From: Pseudomonas paralactis
GTDB taxonomy: Bacteria; Pseudomonadota; Gammaproteobacteria; Pseudomonadales; Pseudomonadaceae
Assembly: GCF_001439735.1 (NCBI RefSeq)
Contig: NZ_JYLN01000004.1
Location: 124,001 to 188,000 of the forward strand
Length of the DNA stretch: 64,000 nucleotides
Reading direction: 5' to 3'
In this document: positions 25,203 to 33,927 of the stretch, one piece after another
How positions within the stretch are numbered: the first letter of the stretch is position 1
Layout: every line of letters begins with the position of its first letter
Program-made: the position numbers and the translations under genes
Notes under the pieces: model-generated
Database searches by the model: none
Told to the model about the DNA's origin: nothing
What the model saw: only the letters and a program-made list of their open reading frames with translations

Positions 25203-26555
25203 TCAGTGTCGGTAGCTGGAGCCGGTGTGTTGTTCGGGTAAGCGAGCGGTGCCGTGGAAGACTTTTTCCCGCAGCGTGCCCTGCTCATATTCGGTTTTGT
25301 ACGAGCCACGTCGTTGTAATTCCGGTATCACCAGGTCAATGAAATCCACGTAGCTCTCCGGCGTCACAACGCGCGTCAGGTTGAAGCCATCCAGGCCGGT
25401 CTCGCTGATCCAGGATTCCAACTCATCGGCAACCTGCTCAGGCGAGCCCACCAGGGTGATATAGCGCCCACCCAGGGCGTGCTGTTCGAGCAATTTGCGC
25501 CGGGTCCAGTCGTTGTTTTGCAGGTTCTTGGTAGCCGACTGGATCGCATTGCTCTTCACGTACTGGATCGGTTCGTCCAGTGCGTAGGCGGAAAAATCAA
25601 TCGCCGTGGACGCCGAAAAGTGCGCCACGCCGGCTTCCGCACTGGCATAGCTCAAGTACTCGGCGTGCTTTGCCCACGCCAGCGCTTCGGTGGCGCCCAC
25701 GATCACGTTCAGGCCCATAAACACCTTGATGTCAGCCGGGTTGCGCCCAGCCTCCACTGCGCTGGCGCGCACCTTGTCCACTTGTTGTTTGGTGGCGGCC
25801 TTGTTCTGCCCGCTGATGAATACGCACTCGGCATGACGCCCGGCGAACAGCAGCCCACGCTCGGAACTGCCGGCCTGGAACAGCACAGGCGTACGCTGCG
25901 GCGATGGCTCGCACAGGTGGTAACCCTCTACCTGATAAAACTCGCCGTGGTGCTCCACCTTGTGCACCTTGCCCGGTTGCGCATACACCCGCGTTTGCGG
26001 GTCATTAAGCACCGCGTCGTCTTCCCAGCTGCCTTCCCAGAGTTTGTACAACACCTGCAGGTATTCATCGGCCTGGTCGTAACGCCGGTCATGTTCGACC
26101 TGTTCGGTGAGGCCCATGGCCTTGGCGGCGCTGTCGAGGTAGCCGGTGACGATGTTCCAGCCGACGCGGCCACGGCTCAGATGATCGAGCGTGGACATGC
26201 GCCGGGCGAACAGATACGGCGGCTCGTAGGTCAGGTTGGCGGTAAGGCCGAAGCCAAGGTGCCGGGTGACGGCAGCCATGGCCGAGACCAGCAGCAGCGG
26301 ATCGTTGACCGGCAGTTGGATGGACTCCTTGAGCGGTACGTCAATGGAGTTCTGGTACACGTCATAGACACCGACGATATCGGCGATAAACAAACCATCG
26401 AACAACCCGCGCTCAAGGATCTGCGCCAGTTCGGTCCAGTATTGGAGGGTCTTGTACTCGGTCGAGTTGTCCCGTGGGTGAGTCCACAAACCGTGGTTGA
26501 TATGCCCGATGCAGTTCATGTTGAAGGCATTGAGCAGGATCTTTTTTTTGCTCAT
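25203..26555 (-). CDS. FMN-dependent monooxygenase, NtaA/SnaA/DszA family
   Basis: 450 residues, a luciferase-like (LLM) flavin monooxygenase of the NtaA/SnaA/DszA/DmoA type. Family stretches include NAFNMNCIGHINHGLWTHP at the start, LFIADIVGVYDVY, ATLDHLSRGRVGWNIVTGY (reads STLDHL here), the phosphate/FMN-binding VLFQAGSSERG and the C-terminal LVGSPEQVADELESW. Such enzymes use FMNH2 from a separate reductase to cleave C-S or C-N bonds. Context (two SfnB-like genes and a met-type transporter) points to desulfurisation of an organosulfur compound. The start overlaps the stop of the upstream SfnB-like gene (TGATG). Confidence 0.88.
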   Translation of the reverse strand: MSKKKILLNAFNMNCIGHINHGLWTHPRDNSTEYKTLQYWTELAQILERGLFDGLFIADIVGVYDVYQNSIDVPLKESIQLPVNDPLLLVSAMAAVTRHLGFGLTANLTYEPPYLFARRMSTLDHLSRGRVGWNIVTGYLDSAAKAMGLTEQVEHDRRYDQADEYLQVLYKLWEGSWEDDAVLNDPQTRVYAQPGKVHKVEHHGEFYQVEGYHLCEPSPQRTPVLFQAGSSERGLLFAGRHAECVFISGQNKAATKQQVDKVRASAVEAGRNPADIKVFMGLNVIVGATEALAWAKHAEYLSYASAEAGVAHFSASTAIDFSAYALDEPIQYVKSNAIQSATKNLQNNDWTRRKLLEQHALGGRYITLVGSPEQVADELESWISETGLDGFNLTRVVTPESYVDFIDLVIPELQRRGSYKTEYEQGTLREKVFHGTARLPEQHTGSSYRH

Positions 26556-27748
26556 CAGATGGTCCCCCGCAGCGGCGGGTTTTCATCGTTGAGGTAATAG
26601 TTGCCTACCGCGTGGTATTTCCAGCGCACCGGATCATGCAAGGTGTGCACCCGGGCGTTGCGCCAGTGGCGGTCCAGCCCATGCTCGGCCAAAGTCGCCT
26701 GGCTGCCGGCCAGTTCGAACAAGGTGCTGCCCGCCGCCAGGGAAATCTCGGTGCTCAGGGCGCGCACTTCGGCCACGGCGATAGACGCGGCGGCGACGGT
26801 CTGGGCATTGCTGTCTGCCTGGGCGCGGTCGAGGAATTCGCCGGAGCGCTCCAGCAACGCCTCGGCGGCGTGCAAGCGAATGCTCAGGTGGCCGAAGCTC
26901 TTTAGAGTCAGCGGGTCTTCGGTGGCCTTGTCGTTGCCGGAATCGATCCACGGGCGGGTCTTGGTGCGCACAAAATGTAACGCATCTTCAAAGGCTGCGC
27001 GGGCGATGCCGGTGTCGATGGCGGCGTGAAGGATCTGCGCCAAGGGGCCTACGGTGGTCGGGCGTTCGAAGGCGCTCTGGAACGGGATCACGTCCTGCGC
27101 TGCGACCCACACGTTATCGAACACCACCGAGCCGCTGCCGGTGGTGCGCTGGCCGAAGCCGCTCCAGTCGTCGATCACCGTCAGCCCCTCGCTGTCACGG
27201 GGTACGAAGGCCAGTTGCTGGACGCCGTGTTCATCCACCACCGAGGTGGGGATGCGTTGAGCGTAGATCGCGCCGGTGGCGTAGAACTTGCGCCCGTTGA
27301 TGCGAAACCCGTCGCCATCGCGGGTGAGGCTGGTCACGCGGTCATGGGCGGTCTTGGTGCCCAGTTCCGCCAAGGCGTTGCCAAAGCGTTGACCGGCCAA
27401 TACCTCGGCGTACAGGCGCTTTTGCTGCTCGGGGTTGCCGTTAACGCGCAGCACTTCAAGGGCATAAAAATGATTCTGCGGGATCTGGCCCAGGGAGCCA
27501 TCGGCCTGGGAAATCAGTGCAATCACCTTGGCCAGGGTGACATTGGATACACCTGCGCCGCCGAATGCCTTGGGCACCGTAATACCCCACAGACCGGAGC
27601 GGGCAAACACGTCCAGCTCGGGCCACGGCAGGCGGCGTTCGCGGTCGCGCTGGGCGCTGTCACGGCGCAAGTCTTCAGCAAGGTCGCTGGCGACAATAAG
27701 GGCTTGCTCATCGCTGGTGATAACCGCGACGTGTTGAGAAAGAGTCAT
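26555..27748 (-). CDS. SfnB-family acyl-CoA-dehydrogenase-like oxidoreductase 1
   Basis: 397 residues, acyl-CoA dehydrogenase fold: N-terminal helical domain (PWPELDVFARSGLWGITVPK), middle beta domain (FRINGRKFYATGAIYAQRIP) and C-terminal helical domain ending NARVHTLHDPVRWKYHAVG. This is the SfnB/DszC group of reduced-flavin-dependent monooxygenases used in sulfone and sulfur-source acquisition. It is translationally coupled to the LLM gene downstream and lies 39 bp after its paralogue at 27788. The exact substrate is unknown. Confidence 0.85.
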   Translation of the reverse strand: MTLSQHVAVITSDEQALIVASDLAEDLRRDSAQRDRERRLPWPELDVFARSGLWGITVPKAFGGAGVSNVTLAKVIALISQADGSLGQIPQNHFYALEVLRVNGNPEQQKRLYAEVLAGQRFGNALAELGTKTAHDRVTSLTRDGDGFRINGRKFYATGAIYAQRIPTSVVDEHGVQQLAFVPRDSEGLTVIDDWSGFGQRTTGSGSVVFDNVWVAAQDVIPFQSAFERPTTVGPLAQILHAAIDTGIARAAFEDALHFVRTKTRPWIDSGNDKATEDPLTLKSFGHLSIRLHAAEALLERSGEFLDRAQADSNAQTVAAASIAVAEVRALSTEISLAAGSTLFELAGSQATLAEHGLDRHWRNARVHTLHDPVRWKYHAVGNYYLNDENPPLRGTI

Positions 27749-27787
27749 GAGTTTCTCCAGAAGCTCGTGGAAAAGTGTTCTGGTCGG

Positions 27788-29029
27788 TTAAATCCAGGAA
27801 TGACGAGCAGGTAAGGTGCCGTTCAGTCGATAGGCGCCGATGGCGTGATACTTCCAGCGCACCGGATCGTGCAGGGTATGCACCCGGGCGTTGCGCCAGT
27901 GACGGTCAAGGTTGAATTCGGCGAGGGTGGCGCGGCTGCCGGCCAGTTCGAAGAGCTTCTCGGTGACCTGCAATGCCACTTCGGTGGTGAGTACCTTGGC
28001 CTCGGCCACGGCAATCGAGGCGCGCGCGGCGGACTGCGCGGTGATCGGCGCCGCGCTGACCTGGTCCAGCACCTGGCCGGCCTTGCGCAACAGTGCCTCG
28101 GCAGCATGGAGCTCGATCTTCAACTTGCCGATATCGGCGATCACATACAGGTCATCACTGGCCCGCTCGACTTTGGCGTCGATCCAGGGGCGTGAACGCT
28201 CGCGTACAAAGGCGATCGTGTCGTCGAGGGCGCCACGGGCGATGCCGGCGTCGATCGCCGCCTGGATCAGTTGCGAAACGGCACCCTGGATATTCGGGCT
28301 TTCGCCCAGGCGCCAGTTGTCGATCACCAGCTCCGGCTCTACCGCCACGCGGTCAAGCAGCACGGTGCCGCTGGCAGTAGTGCGTTGGCCGAAGCCCGAC
28401 CAGTCATCGACAATGCGTAGCCCTTCACTGCCACGCCGCACGAAGGCCATGACTTGCTTGCCGTCATCGTTCAACGCCTTTATCGCGACCCAGTGGGCAA
28501 ACAGTGCGCCGGTGGAGTAGAACTTCTGGCCGCTGACCACGAACCCATCGCCTTCTGCCGTGAGGCGTGCCTTGAGCTCCAGGGTGTTTTTGGTACCGCG
28601 TTCCGGGCCGCCGTTGCCGATGCGCCAACCGTCGAGCACGCTCTGGAACAGCTGCTTTTTTTGACGCTCGGTGGCGGTGCCCTGCAACACGTGCAGGATG
28701 CCGAAATGGTTCTGCGGGATCTGCCCGAGTGCCGGGTCGGCCGCGCTGATGATCGCGAAGACTTCGGCCAGGGTCACAAACGACACTTGTGGGCCGCCGT
28801 ATTCGCGGGGAATGGAAATACTGCCCAGGCCGCTGCGGGTGAATTGTTCCAGCTGCGCCCACGGCAGCTTGCGCTGCTGGTCGCGCGTGGCGGCCTGCAG
28901 GCGCGCAGCCTGAGCCAGCTCATGGGCCGCACTCAGTGCCTGGGCGTCGTTGCGCAGTACCGTGGCAGGCAACAACAGGGGGGCTACGTCCAGATCACTC
29001 TGGGGGGGTGTTAGAGCCAAGTTAGACAT
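27788..29029 (-). CDS. SfnB-family acyl-CoA-dehydrogenase-like oxidoreductase 2
   Basis: 413 residues, the same family as the following gene, with long shared stretches (QIPQNHF, VDDWSGFGQRTT, LDRHWRNARVHTLHDPVRWKYHA split over the last 60 residues). AAGGAG lies eight bases before ATG 29029. It is the first gene of the sfnB-sfnB-LLM operon, and the 190 bp upstream contain an imperfect inverted repeat (29151-29206). Two such proteins may act on different substrates or form a mixed tetramer; sequence alone does not say. Confidence 0.85.
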   Translation of the reverse strand: MSNLALTPPQSDLDVAPLLLPATVLRNDAQALSAAHELAQAARLQAATRDQQRKLPWAQLEQFTRSGLGSISIPREYGGPQVSFVTLAEVFAIISAADPALGQIPQNHFGILHVLQGTATERQKKQLFQSVLDGWRIGNGGPERGTKNTLELKARLTAEGDGFVVSGQKFYSTGALFAHWVAIKALNDDGKQVMAFVRRGSEGLRIVDDWSGFGQRTTASGTVLLDRVAVEPELVIDNWRLGESPNIQGAVSQLIQAAIDAGIARGALDDTIAFVRERSRPWIDAKVERASDDLYVIADIGKLKIELHAAEALLRKAGQVLDQVSAAPITAQSAARASIAVAEAKVLTTEVALQVTEKLFELAGSRATLAEFNLDRHWRNARVHTLHDPVRWKYHAIGAYRLNGTLPARHSWI

Positions 29030-29150
29030 CAGCGCCGCTCCTTGGCTGCACGCAATGCCCTGGCGTTATGCACCGGGGTAATTCTGACCATACCGACCTC
29101 GCATTCAATGAAATAAAAACAGAAAAATCAGGAATGTCCGGTGGTCCGGT

Positions 29151-29206
29151 GCATATACCCTAAGCGTGTTAATTCTTTAAATAAACTAACTTTTAGGAAT
29201 ATGCAT
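29151..29206 (-). promoter_or_regulatory. Imperfect inverted repeat upstream of the SfnB operon
   Basis: TGCATATACCCTAA (29151-29164) is mirrored by TTAGGAATATGCA (29194-29206) across about 30 AT-rich bases, 120-175 bp before the first start. It could be an operator or a promoter region. No sigma-54 -24/-12 pair was recognised. Confidence 0.35.
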
Positions 29207-29216
29207 AGAAGGGCTG

Positions 29217-30011
29217 TCACCCCGGTTCACAGGGTGAGCCGAAGCGACGCGGTTGATAGCCAGGCGCGGGCGAGGCAGGCTGGGTTGGCGTTGCTGGTGT
29301 GCAGGCGGCGATGCGCAGCGTGCGGGCCGGTGCCCAGCGTGAATTATTGCCCACGCGATCGAGGATGCAGTACGTGACTTCCAACCGGCAGTCGTCGCCC
29401 GCTTCGACAATGATTTGGGACGGCACCCACACCTGCACTGCCAGACCCACGTTTTTGGCCTGGATTTTCGGCAGATCCAGGCGTACGTCACCCCAGCGCA
29501 GGGTGATCGCATCGCCGGTGCTCATGTTCAAGTAAGGTTCGATCGTCAGCGGAATGCCGCGCCGCACCTGGTTGCTGTTGACGCCATAGCGGCGGATCGT
29601 TTCGGGCAGGCCAACAGGGGCGAGATTCTGGTTTTCGTCACTTTCGTGGTTCAGGCAGGGCGCAGGTTGGCCTCCGGGGTAGTTGGTCTTGACCCGCACC
29701 AGGGCGACGGCTGAGCGCATCGGGCCATGGCCGATTTGCAGGACTTGGTAGTGGACGCGTGCCGGCCCGTCCTGCACAAAGCTTTCCGGTACCCACAGAT
29801 GAGTGAAGGTGCCGATCTTGCACGCGGTCACCTTGCGCGAGGCGGCAAAGCAGTTGTTCCAGAACAGTTCGATCAGGTCGCCTTCCTCCATGCCCGAGTA
29901 GGGAGATATGTCGACCTGCAGATGCGTGGAGGCCAGGGCGCTGATGCCGTTTCCTACCGCCTGGGGCAGCTTCGGGGCAGGCAGCATGGCCAGGGTTTGA
30001 GTGTGTGTCAT
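29217..30011 (-). CDS. Protein of unknown function with two repeated beta-type modules
   Basis: 264 residues, no signal peptide or membrane segment. It contains two related modules of about 110 residues: one with SPYSGMEEGDLIELFWNN and HLWVPESFV, the other with EPYLNMSTGDAITLRWGDVR and VWVPSQIIVEAGD, each ending in a Y-x-I/V-x-D/G-x-G pattern (VHYQVLQIGHGPMRSAVALV; VTYCILDRVGNNSRWAPART). This suggests an Ig-like or similar beta-sandwich duplicated in tandem. GGAG precedes ATG 30011. No family name is recognised; a surface or carbohydrate-binding role would be a guess. It is a single gene. Confidence 0.65.
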   Translation of the reverse strand: MTHTQTLAMLPAPKLPQAVGNGISALASTHLQVDISPYSGMEEGDLIELFWNNCFAASRKVTACKIGTFTHLWVPESFVQDGPARVHYQVLQIGHGPMRSAVALVRVKTNYPGGQPAPCLNHESDENQNLAPVGLPETIRRYGVNSNQVRRGIPLTIEPYLNMSTGDAITLRWGDVRLDLPKIQAKNVGLAVQVWVPSQIIVEAGDDCRLEVTYCILDRVGNNSRWAPARTLRIAACTPATPTQPASPAPGYQPRRFGSPCEPG

Positions 30012-30272
30012 AAGTAATCTCCTTGTTGCAGCCAGCAGTCATCGTTCCGAACCTTTGGCGCATAGGCACAGGGCGATTCGAAAGGAACGATTCAGTCAGT
30101 AGCCGGGATGGGATCCAATCCTCAAGGCGCTAGATAAGAGGGTTGGCCGGGGAGCGTCAATGGAGGCAAAAGGCTAAACGGCGGGTTTGAGGATATTCAG
30201 AAGGGTCTGACGGGGAGGGGGATTTTAAGGCGCTTGCGAAGGGGTTTTTTACGCGATCAACCTGCAACCCGT
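30012..30272. other. Intergenic stretch upstream of the two-module protein
   Basis: No gene is seen. An 8-bp inverted repeat, ATCGTTCC near 30042 and GGAACGAT near 30083, lies 30-80 bp before the start codon at 30011 and may form a leader hairpin. The remainder shows nothing recognisable before the BIME at 30273. Confidence 0.35.
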
Positions 30273-30373
30273 TGTAGGAGCGAGCTTGCTCGCGAAGAGC
30301 GCCCAGGCAACTCGGTCAACCTGATTCACCGGGTTATCGTTAACGTTCTTCCCGAGCAAGCTCGCTCCTACAG
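30273..30373. repeat. BIME (REP pair)
   Basis: A different REP subtype from the GTGGGAG class: TGTAGGAGCGAGCTTGCTCG and its mirror CGAGCAAGCTCGCTCCTACA. It sits just downstream of tcyN. The same subtype recurs at 58229-58328. Confidence 0.88.
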
Positions 30374-30382
30374 TGGGAGGCG

Positions 30383-31129
30383 TCAGTGGGCGAGGAATTT
30401 GCTCAAAAACTGCCGGGTGCGTTCTTCCCTGGGGTTGGCGAACAACGCTTTGGCTTCGCCCTGTTCAACGATCACGCCCTTGTCGAAAAAGATCACCCGG
30501 TTGGCCACGTCCCGCGCAAAGCTCATCTCGTGGGTGACAATGACCATGGTGCGGTTTTCTTCGGCCAGGCTGCGAATGGTCGCCAATACTTCGCCCACCA
30601 GTTCCGGGTCGAGGGCTGAGGTGGGTTCGTCGAACAGGATCACCTCCGGCTCCATGGCCAATGCGCGGGCAATCGCCACACGCTGTTGCTGGCCGCCGGA
30701 CAACCGCCTTGGGTAGGACGCTTCCTTGCCCGCCAGGCCAACCCTGGCCAGCAGTTTGCGGCCTAACTCCATCGCCGCTTCCCGTGGCATCTTCTTGACC
30801 ACAATCGGGCCTTCGATGACGTTTTCCAGCGCGGTACGGTGGGGGAACAGGTTGAAGTTCTGGAACACAAAGCCCACGTGTTGGCGCAGACGCCGTACCA
30901 GGCCCTGTTGCTGGTTAAGCGGCTTGCTGCCGTCGATCTGGATATCACCCACCTTGATGCGGCCGCTGGTGGGTTCTTCGAGAAAATTCAGGCAGCGCAG
31001 GAAGGTGGTCTTGCCGGAACCGCTGGGGCCGATGATGGCGATCACTTCGCCTTCCTTGACCTCAAGGTCGATTCCGTTGAGCACCACCTGACCGTTGAAT
31101 TGTTTGGTCAGTTTTTCAACCACGATCAT
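30383..31129 (-). CDS. tcyN: L-cystine ABC transporter ATP-binding protein
   Basis: 248 residues, ATPase of the cystine importer (TcyN/YecC). Walker A is GPSGSGKTT, the signature is LSGGQQQRV, Walker B is [15 protein letters not shown], and the switch is VTHEM. It is last in the order tcyJ-tcyL-tcyN, 3 bp after the permease. The assignment to cystine rests on the neighbour dcyD and on resemblance of the binding protein to FliY/TcyJ. Confidence 0.92.
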   Translation of the reverse strand: MIVVEKLTKQFNGQVVLNGIDLEVKEGEVIAIIGPSGSGKTTFLRCLNFLEEPTSGRIKVGDIQIDGSKPLNQQQGLVRRLRQHVGFVFQNFNLFPHRTALENVIEGPIVVKKMPREAAMELGRKLLARVGLAGKEASYPRRLSGGQQQRVAIARALAMEPEVILFDEPTSALDPELVGEVLATIRSLAEENRTMVIVTHEMSFARDVANRVIFFDKGVIVEQGEAKALFANPREERTRQFLSKFLAH

Positions 31130-31132
31130 GCT

Positions 31133-31798
31133 TCAAGACTCCAGGTCATGCCGGTTGACCCGGTCTTCCAGACGATTTTGCAGATGCGCCAGGATGCTCG
31201 CCAGGATCCAGTAGATCAGGGCTGCGGACAGATACATGGTGAAAATTTCGAAGGTACGCGCCGATACCAGTTGGGCCTGACGGAACAGTTCGGGCACCTG
31301 GATGGTGGCGGCCAGCGCCGTGTCCTTGACCAATGAAATAAAGCTGTTGCCCAAAGGCGGCAACGCCGTGCGCATCGCCTGAGGCAGGATGGCCCGGCGC
31401 AACGTCTGCGCACGGGTCATGCCGATACTGGCAGCGGCTTCCCACTGGCCACGCTCGATAGAGGCGATGGCGGCCCGCAGGATTTCACAGGCATAGGCGG
31501 CCATGTTCAGCGAAAAGCCGATCATGGCTGCCGGGATCGGATCCAGCTCGATGCCTACTTGCGGCAAGCCGTAGTAGATCAGGAACAGCTGCACCAGCAA
31601 CGGCGTGCCGCGAAAGAACGACACGTAGACACGGGCGGTCCAGCTCAGCAACTTGAAGCGCGACAGGCGCATCAAGGCCAGGCCGAAGCCCAGCAGCAAG
31701 CCGAAAAACATCCCGCCAAGGCTGAGGATTACCGTGTAGTACGCGCCCTTGAGTAGAAAGGGCGCGGAGTCCAGCGCGAGTTGGAAACCTGCTTCCAT
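31133..31798 (-). CDS. tcyL: L-cystine ABC transporter permease
   Basis: 221 residues, His/Glu/Gln/Arg-type permease with about four to five membrane segments (YYTVILSLGGMFFGLLLGFG; FFRGTPLLVQLFLIYYGLPQ) and the EAA loop WEAAASIGMTRAQTLRRAIL. The ATG overlaps the tcyJ stop by one base. With tcyJ and tcyN it makes the inner-membrane cystine importer. Confidence 0.92.
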   Translation of the reverse strand: MEAGFQLALDSAPFLLKGAYYTVILSLGGMFFGLLLGFGLALMRLSRFKLLSWTARVYVSFFRGTPLLVQLFLIYYGLPQVGIELDPIPAAMIGFSLNMAAYACEILRAAIASIERGQWEAAASIGMTRAQTLRRAILPQAMRTALPPLGNSFISLVKDTALAATIQVPELFRQAQLVSARTFEIFTMYLSAALIYWILASILAHLQNRLEDRVNRHDLES

Positions 31799-32592
31799 TA
31801 TTGAGTGACGTCAGCGTTGAAGTACTTCTCGGACAGCTTCTTCAAGGTGCCGTCGGCGCGCAGTTTGTCGAGGGCCGTGTTGACCGCATCGAGCAATTCA
31901 GGCTCGCCTTTGCGCAGGGCGATACCGGATTCCTGACGGGAGAAGGCGTCGCCGGCCGCAGCGGTGTCGGGGGCTTTCTTGGCGTATTCGAGGGCAGCCA
32001 GGCGGTCGATCAGGATCGCGTCGATACGACCGATGCGCAGGTCCTGGAATTTGGTTGGGTCGTCGTTGTAGGTCTTGATAATGGCTTTGGGTTGATTGTC
32101 CTTGAGCCATTGTTCGTAGTTGGTGCCCAGGCCCACGCCGACTTTTTTACCGGCAAGGTCGTCGGCTTTCTTGATCGCGTCGACGTTCTTTTTCAGCACC
32201 AGCGCCTGGATACCGGACACGGTGTAAGGCTTGGAGAAATCATACTTTTTCTTACGCTCCTCGGAGATGGTCACCTGGTTGACCACGGCGTCCAGGCGCT
32301 TGGACTCCAGCGCGGCGAGGATGCCGTCCCAAGGGGTGGCTTGCAGCTTGACCTTGACGCCCAGCTCTTTGGCCAGTGCTTCGGACAGCTCCACTTCGAA
32401 ACCGCTGAGCTTGCCGCTTTCATCGACAAAGCTGAACGGTGGGTAGGTGCCTTCCAGGCCGATCTTGATCTCGCCGGCCTTCTTGATGGTGTTCAATTGC
32501 TCGCCGGCAACTGCCTGGCCCAGCCAACCGGCGCCAAGCGCCAGGCCCAAAGTGCCAACCAACAGCGTGCGACGAAATGCAGAAATAGTCAT
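31798..32592 (-). CDS. tcyJ: L-cystine-binding periplasmic protein
   Basis: 264 residues. The frame is open to 32760, but ATG 32592 gives a signal peptide (MTISAFRRTLLVGTLGLALG, cut near AVAGEQL) and is preferred. SBP family 3: KIGLEGTYPPFSFVDESGKL, DAVVNQVTISEERKKKYDFS, and the FliY-like VGVGLGTNYEQWLKDN. It binds cystine or related sulfur amino acids (D-cysteine, diaminopimelate in E. coli FliY). It heads the operon; an IR at 32733-32753 lies about 140 bp upstream. Confidence 0.92.
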   Translation of the reverse strand: MTISAFRRTLLVGTLGLALGAGWLGQAVAGEQLNTIKKAGEIKIGLEGTYPPFSFVDESGKLSGFEVELSEALAKELGVKVKLQATPWDGILAALESKRLDAVVNQVTISEERKKKYDFSKPYTVSGIQALVLKKNVDAIKKADDLAGKKVGVGLGTNYEQWLKDNQPKAIIKTYNDDPTKFQDLRIGRIDAILIDRLAALEYAKKAPDTAAAGDAFSRQESGIALRKGEPELLDAVNTALDKLRADGTLKKLSEKYFNADVTQ

Positions 32593-32732
32593 GGAGAGCC
32601 CCTGTGTTTTTATGGTGAGCGAAGCAGGTGACGCGGTAGTCGTATCCTGCCCTAAAGCGCGAAGCGCGTCTTCGCCTTCGGCGCGATGATAAGGTGGGTT
32701 TTTAAGTCTTGAAAATAATAAAAATACAATTT

Positions 32733-32753
32733 CATATTCTATTTTTGAATATG
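32733..32753. promoter_or_regulatory. Inverted repeat between tcyJ and dcyD
   Basis: CATATTC - 7 nt - GAATATG in an AT-rich patch, placed after dcyD and before tcyJ. It is a candidate operator for a sulfur regulator; the regulator is not identified. Confidence 0.4.
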
Positions 32754-32764
32754 ACCCCATTCAT

Positions 32765-33760
32765 TCAGTTGAATACTGAGTCATAGGCAAACAATGCCGG
32801 CGCGCCACCGGTATGCAGGAAAATGATCGGCCCCTCTTCAAACCGCTGGCGCCCGATGCCGTCGAGCAAACCGGCCATGGCCTTGCCGGTATAGACCGGG
32901 TCCAGCAACAGACCTTCCTGGCTGGCCAAAAGTTTGATCGCCGAGAGGGTTCCTGCATTCGGCTCGCCATAGCGGGGGCCGAAATACTCGTCCCACAGGG
33001 TCACTTTGAAGGCCTCGGGAATAGCCACACCCAGCAACTCGGCAGTGCGTTCGGCCAGGCTCTGCACTTTCGGGAGTTGCGCTTGCTCGGTGCGCGACAC
33101 CGTGACGCCGATCACCGGCAACTGCGGCAGTGCTTCGCTCAAGGCCAGGGCCAGGCCGCTGTGGGTGCCGGCACTGCCAGAGGCAAGCACCACGGCGGCG
33201 AACTCAATTGCGCTGTCTTCAATCTGCGCCGCAAGCTCCAGCCCGGCGCGCACGTAACCCAATGCGCCGAGGGCATTGGAGCCGCCGATCGGCACCAGGT
33301 AGGGCTTCTTGCCATTACTGCGCAGGCGGTCGGCGAGGGCGGCGAGTTGGGCGTCGGCGTTGTCGAGGTTTTCCACCAATTCGACTTTGGCATCGAACAG
33401 TTCCAGCAGCAGGCGGTTGCCATTGGCCAGGTAGTTGGGATCTTCGGTGCCGGTAGGATTTTCCAGCAGGGCCACACAGCCCAGGCCGAGCTTGGCGGCC
33501 AGGGCGGCGGTCTGGCGCACATGATTGGACTGGATCGCGCCGGCGGTGATCAGGGTGTCGGCGCCCTGGGCGATGGCGTCGGCTGCCAGGTATTCGAGTT
33601 TGCGTAACTTGTTGCCACCCATGGCCAGGGGCGTGGTGTCATCGCGTTTGACGTAAATATCCCTGCCCAGCCAGGCCGACAGCCGTTCAAGTTTTTCCAG
33701 AGCGGTGGCACCGCCCAGCAGTTCCAGACGGTTAAAGCGCTCAAGCTGTTGTTTGATCAT
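32765..33760 (-). CDS. dcyD: D-cysteine desulfhydrase
   Basis: 331 residues, PLP-dependent fold type II enzyme of the ACC deaminase/D-cysteine desulfhydrase family, which splits D-cysteine to pyruvate, sulfide and ammonia. The PLP lysine is K51 in [12 protein letters not shown]. Substrate-side residues lie in [19 protein letters not shown], and the phosphate loop is [18 protein letters not shown] 33760 ([15 protein letters not shown]) is preferred over the longer frame. It lies upstream of tcyJLN in the same direction, the order seen in other Gammaproteobacteria. Confidence 0.92.
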   Translation of the reverse strand: MIKQQLERFNRLELLGGATALEKLERLSAWLGRDIYVKRDDTTPLAMGGNKLRKLEYLAADAIAQGADTLITAGAIQSNHVRQTAALAAKLGLGCVALLENPTGTEDPNYLANGNRLLLELFDAKVELVENLDNADAQLAALADRLRSNGKKPYLVPIGGSNALGALGYVRAGLELAAQIEDSAIEFAAVVLASGSAGTHSGLALALSEALPQLPVIGVTVSRTEQAQLPKVQSLAERTAELLGVAIPEAFKVTLWDEYFGPRYGEPNAGTLSAIKLLASQEGLLLDPVYTGKAMAGLLDGIGRQRFEEGPIIFLHTGGAPALFAYDSVFN

Positions 33761-33927
33761 GGCTACGCACGGTGACTGAATGATGGGGAGGACTATAGGC
33801 AGGCACTTTTCATCGGGCAACCGTCAATCGCTTATGAACAATAGTTCTTACGATCACACCATTGGTTCTTAAGAGCTGCCAGGGTGCATACCGTAAAGTG
33901 ATGGCCATTTCGTCAGGAGTGAATACC

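Noticed and set aside
30012..30272. Riboswitch or tRNA in the gaps of the sulfur region
   Set aside because: No SAM-riboswitch, T-box or cloverleaf pattern was found upstream of metQ, tcyJ, epsC or tauA; only BIMEs and short inverted repeats are present.
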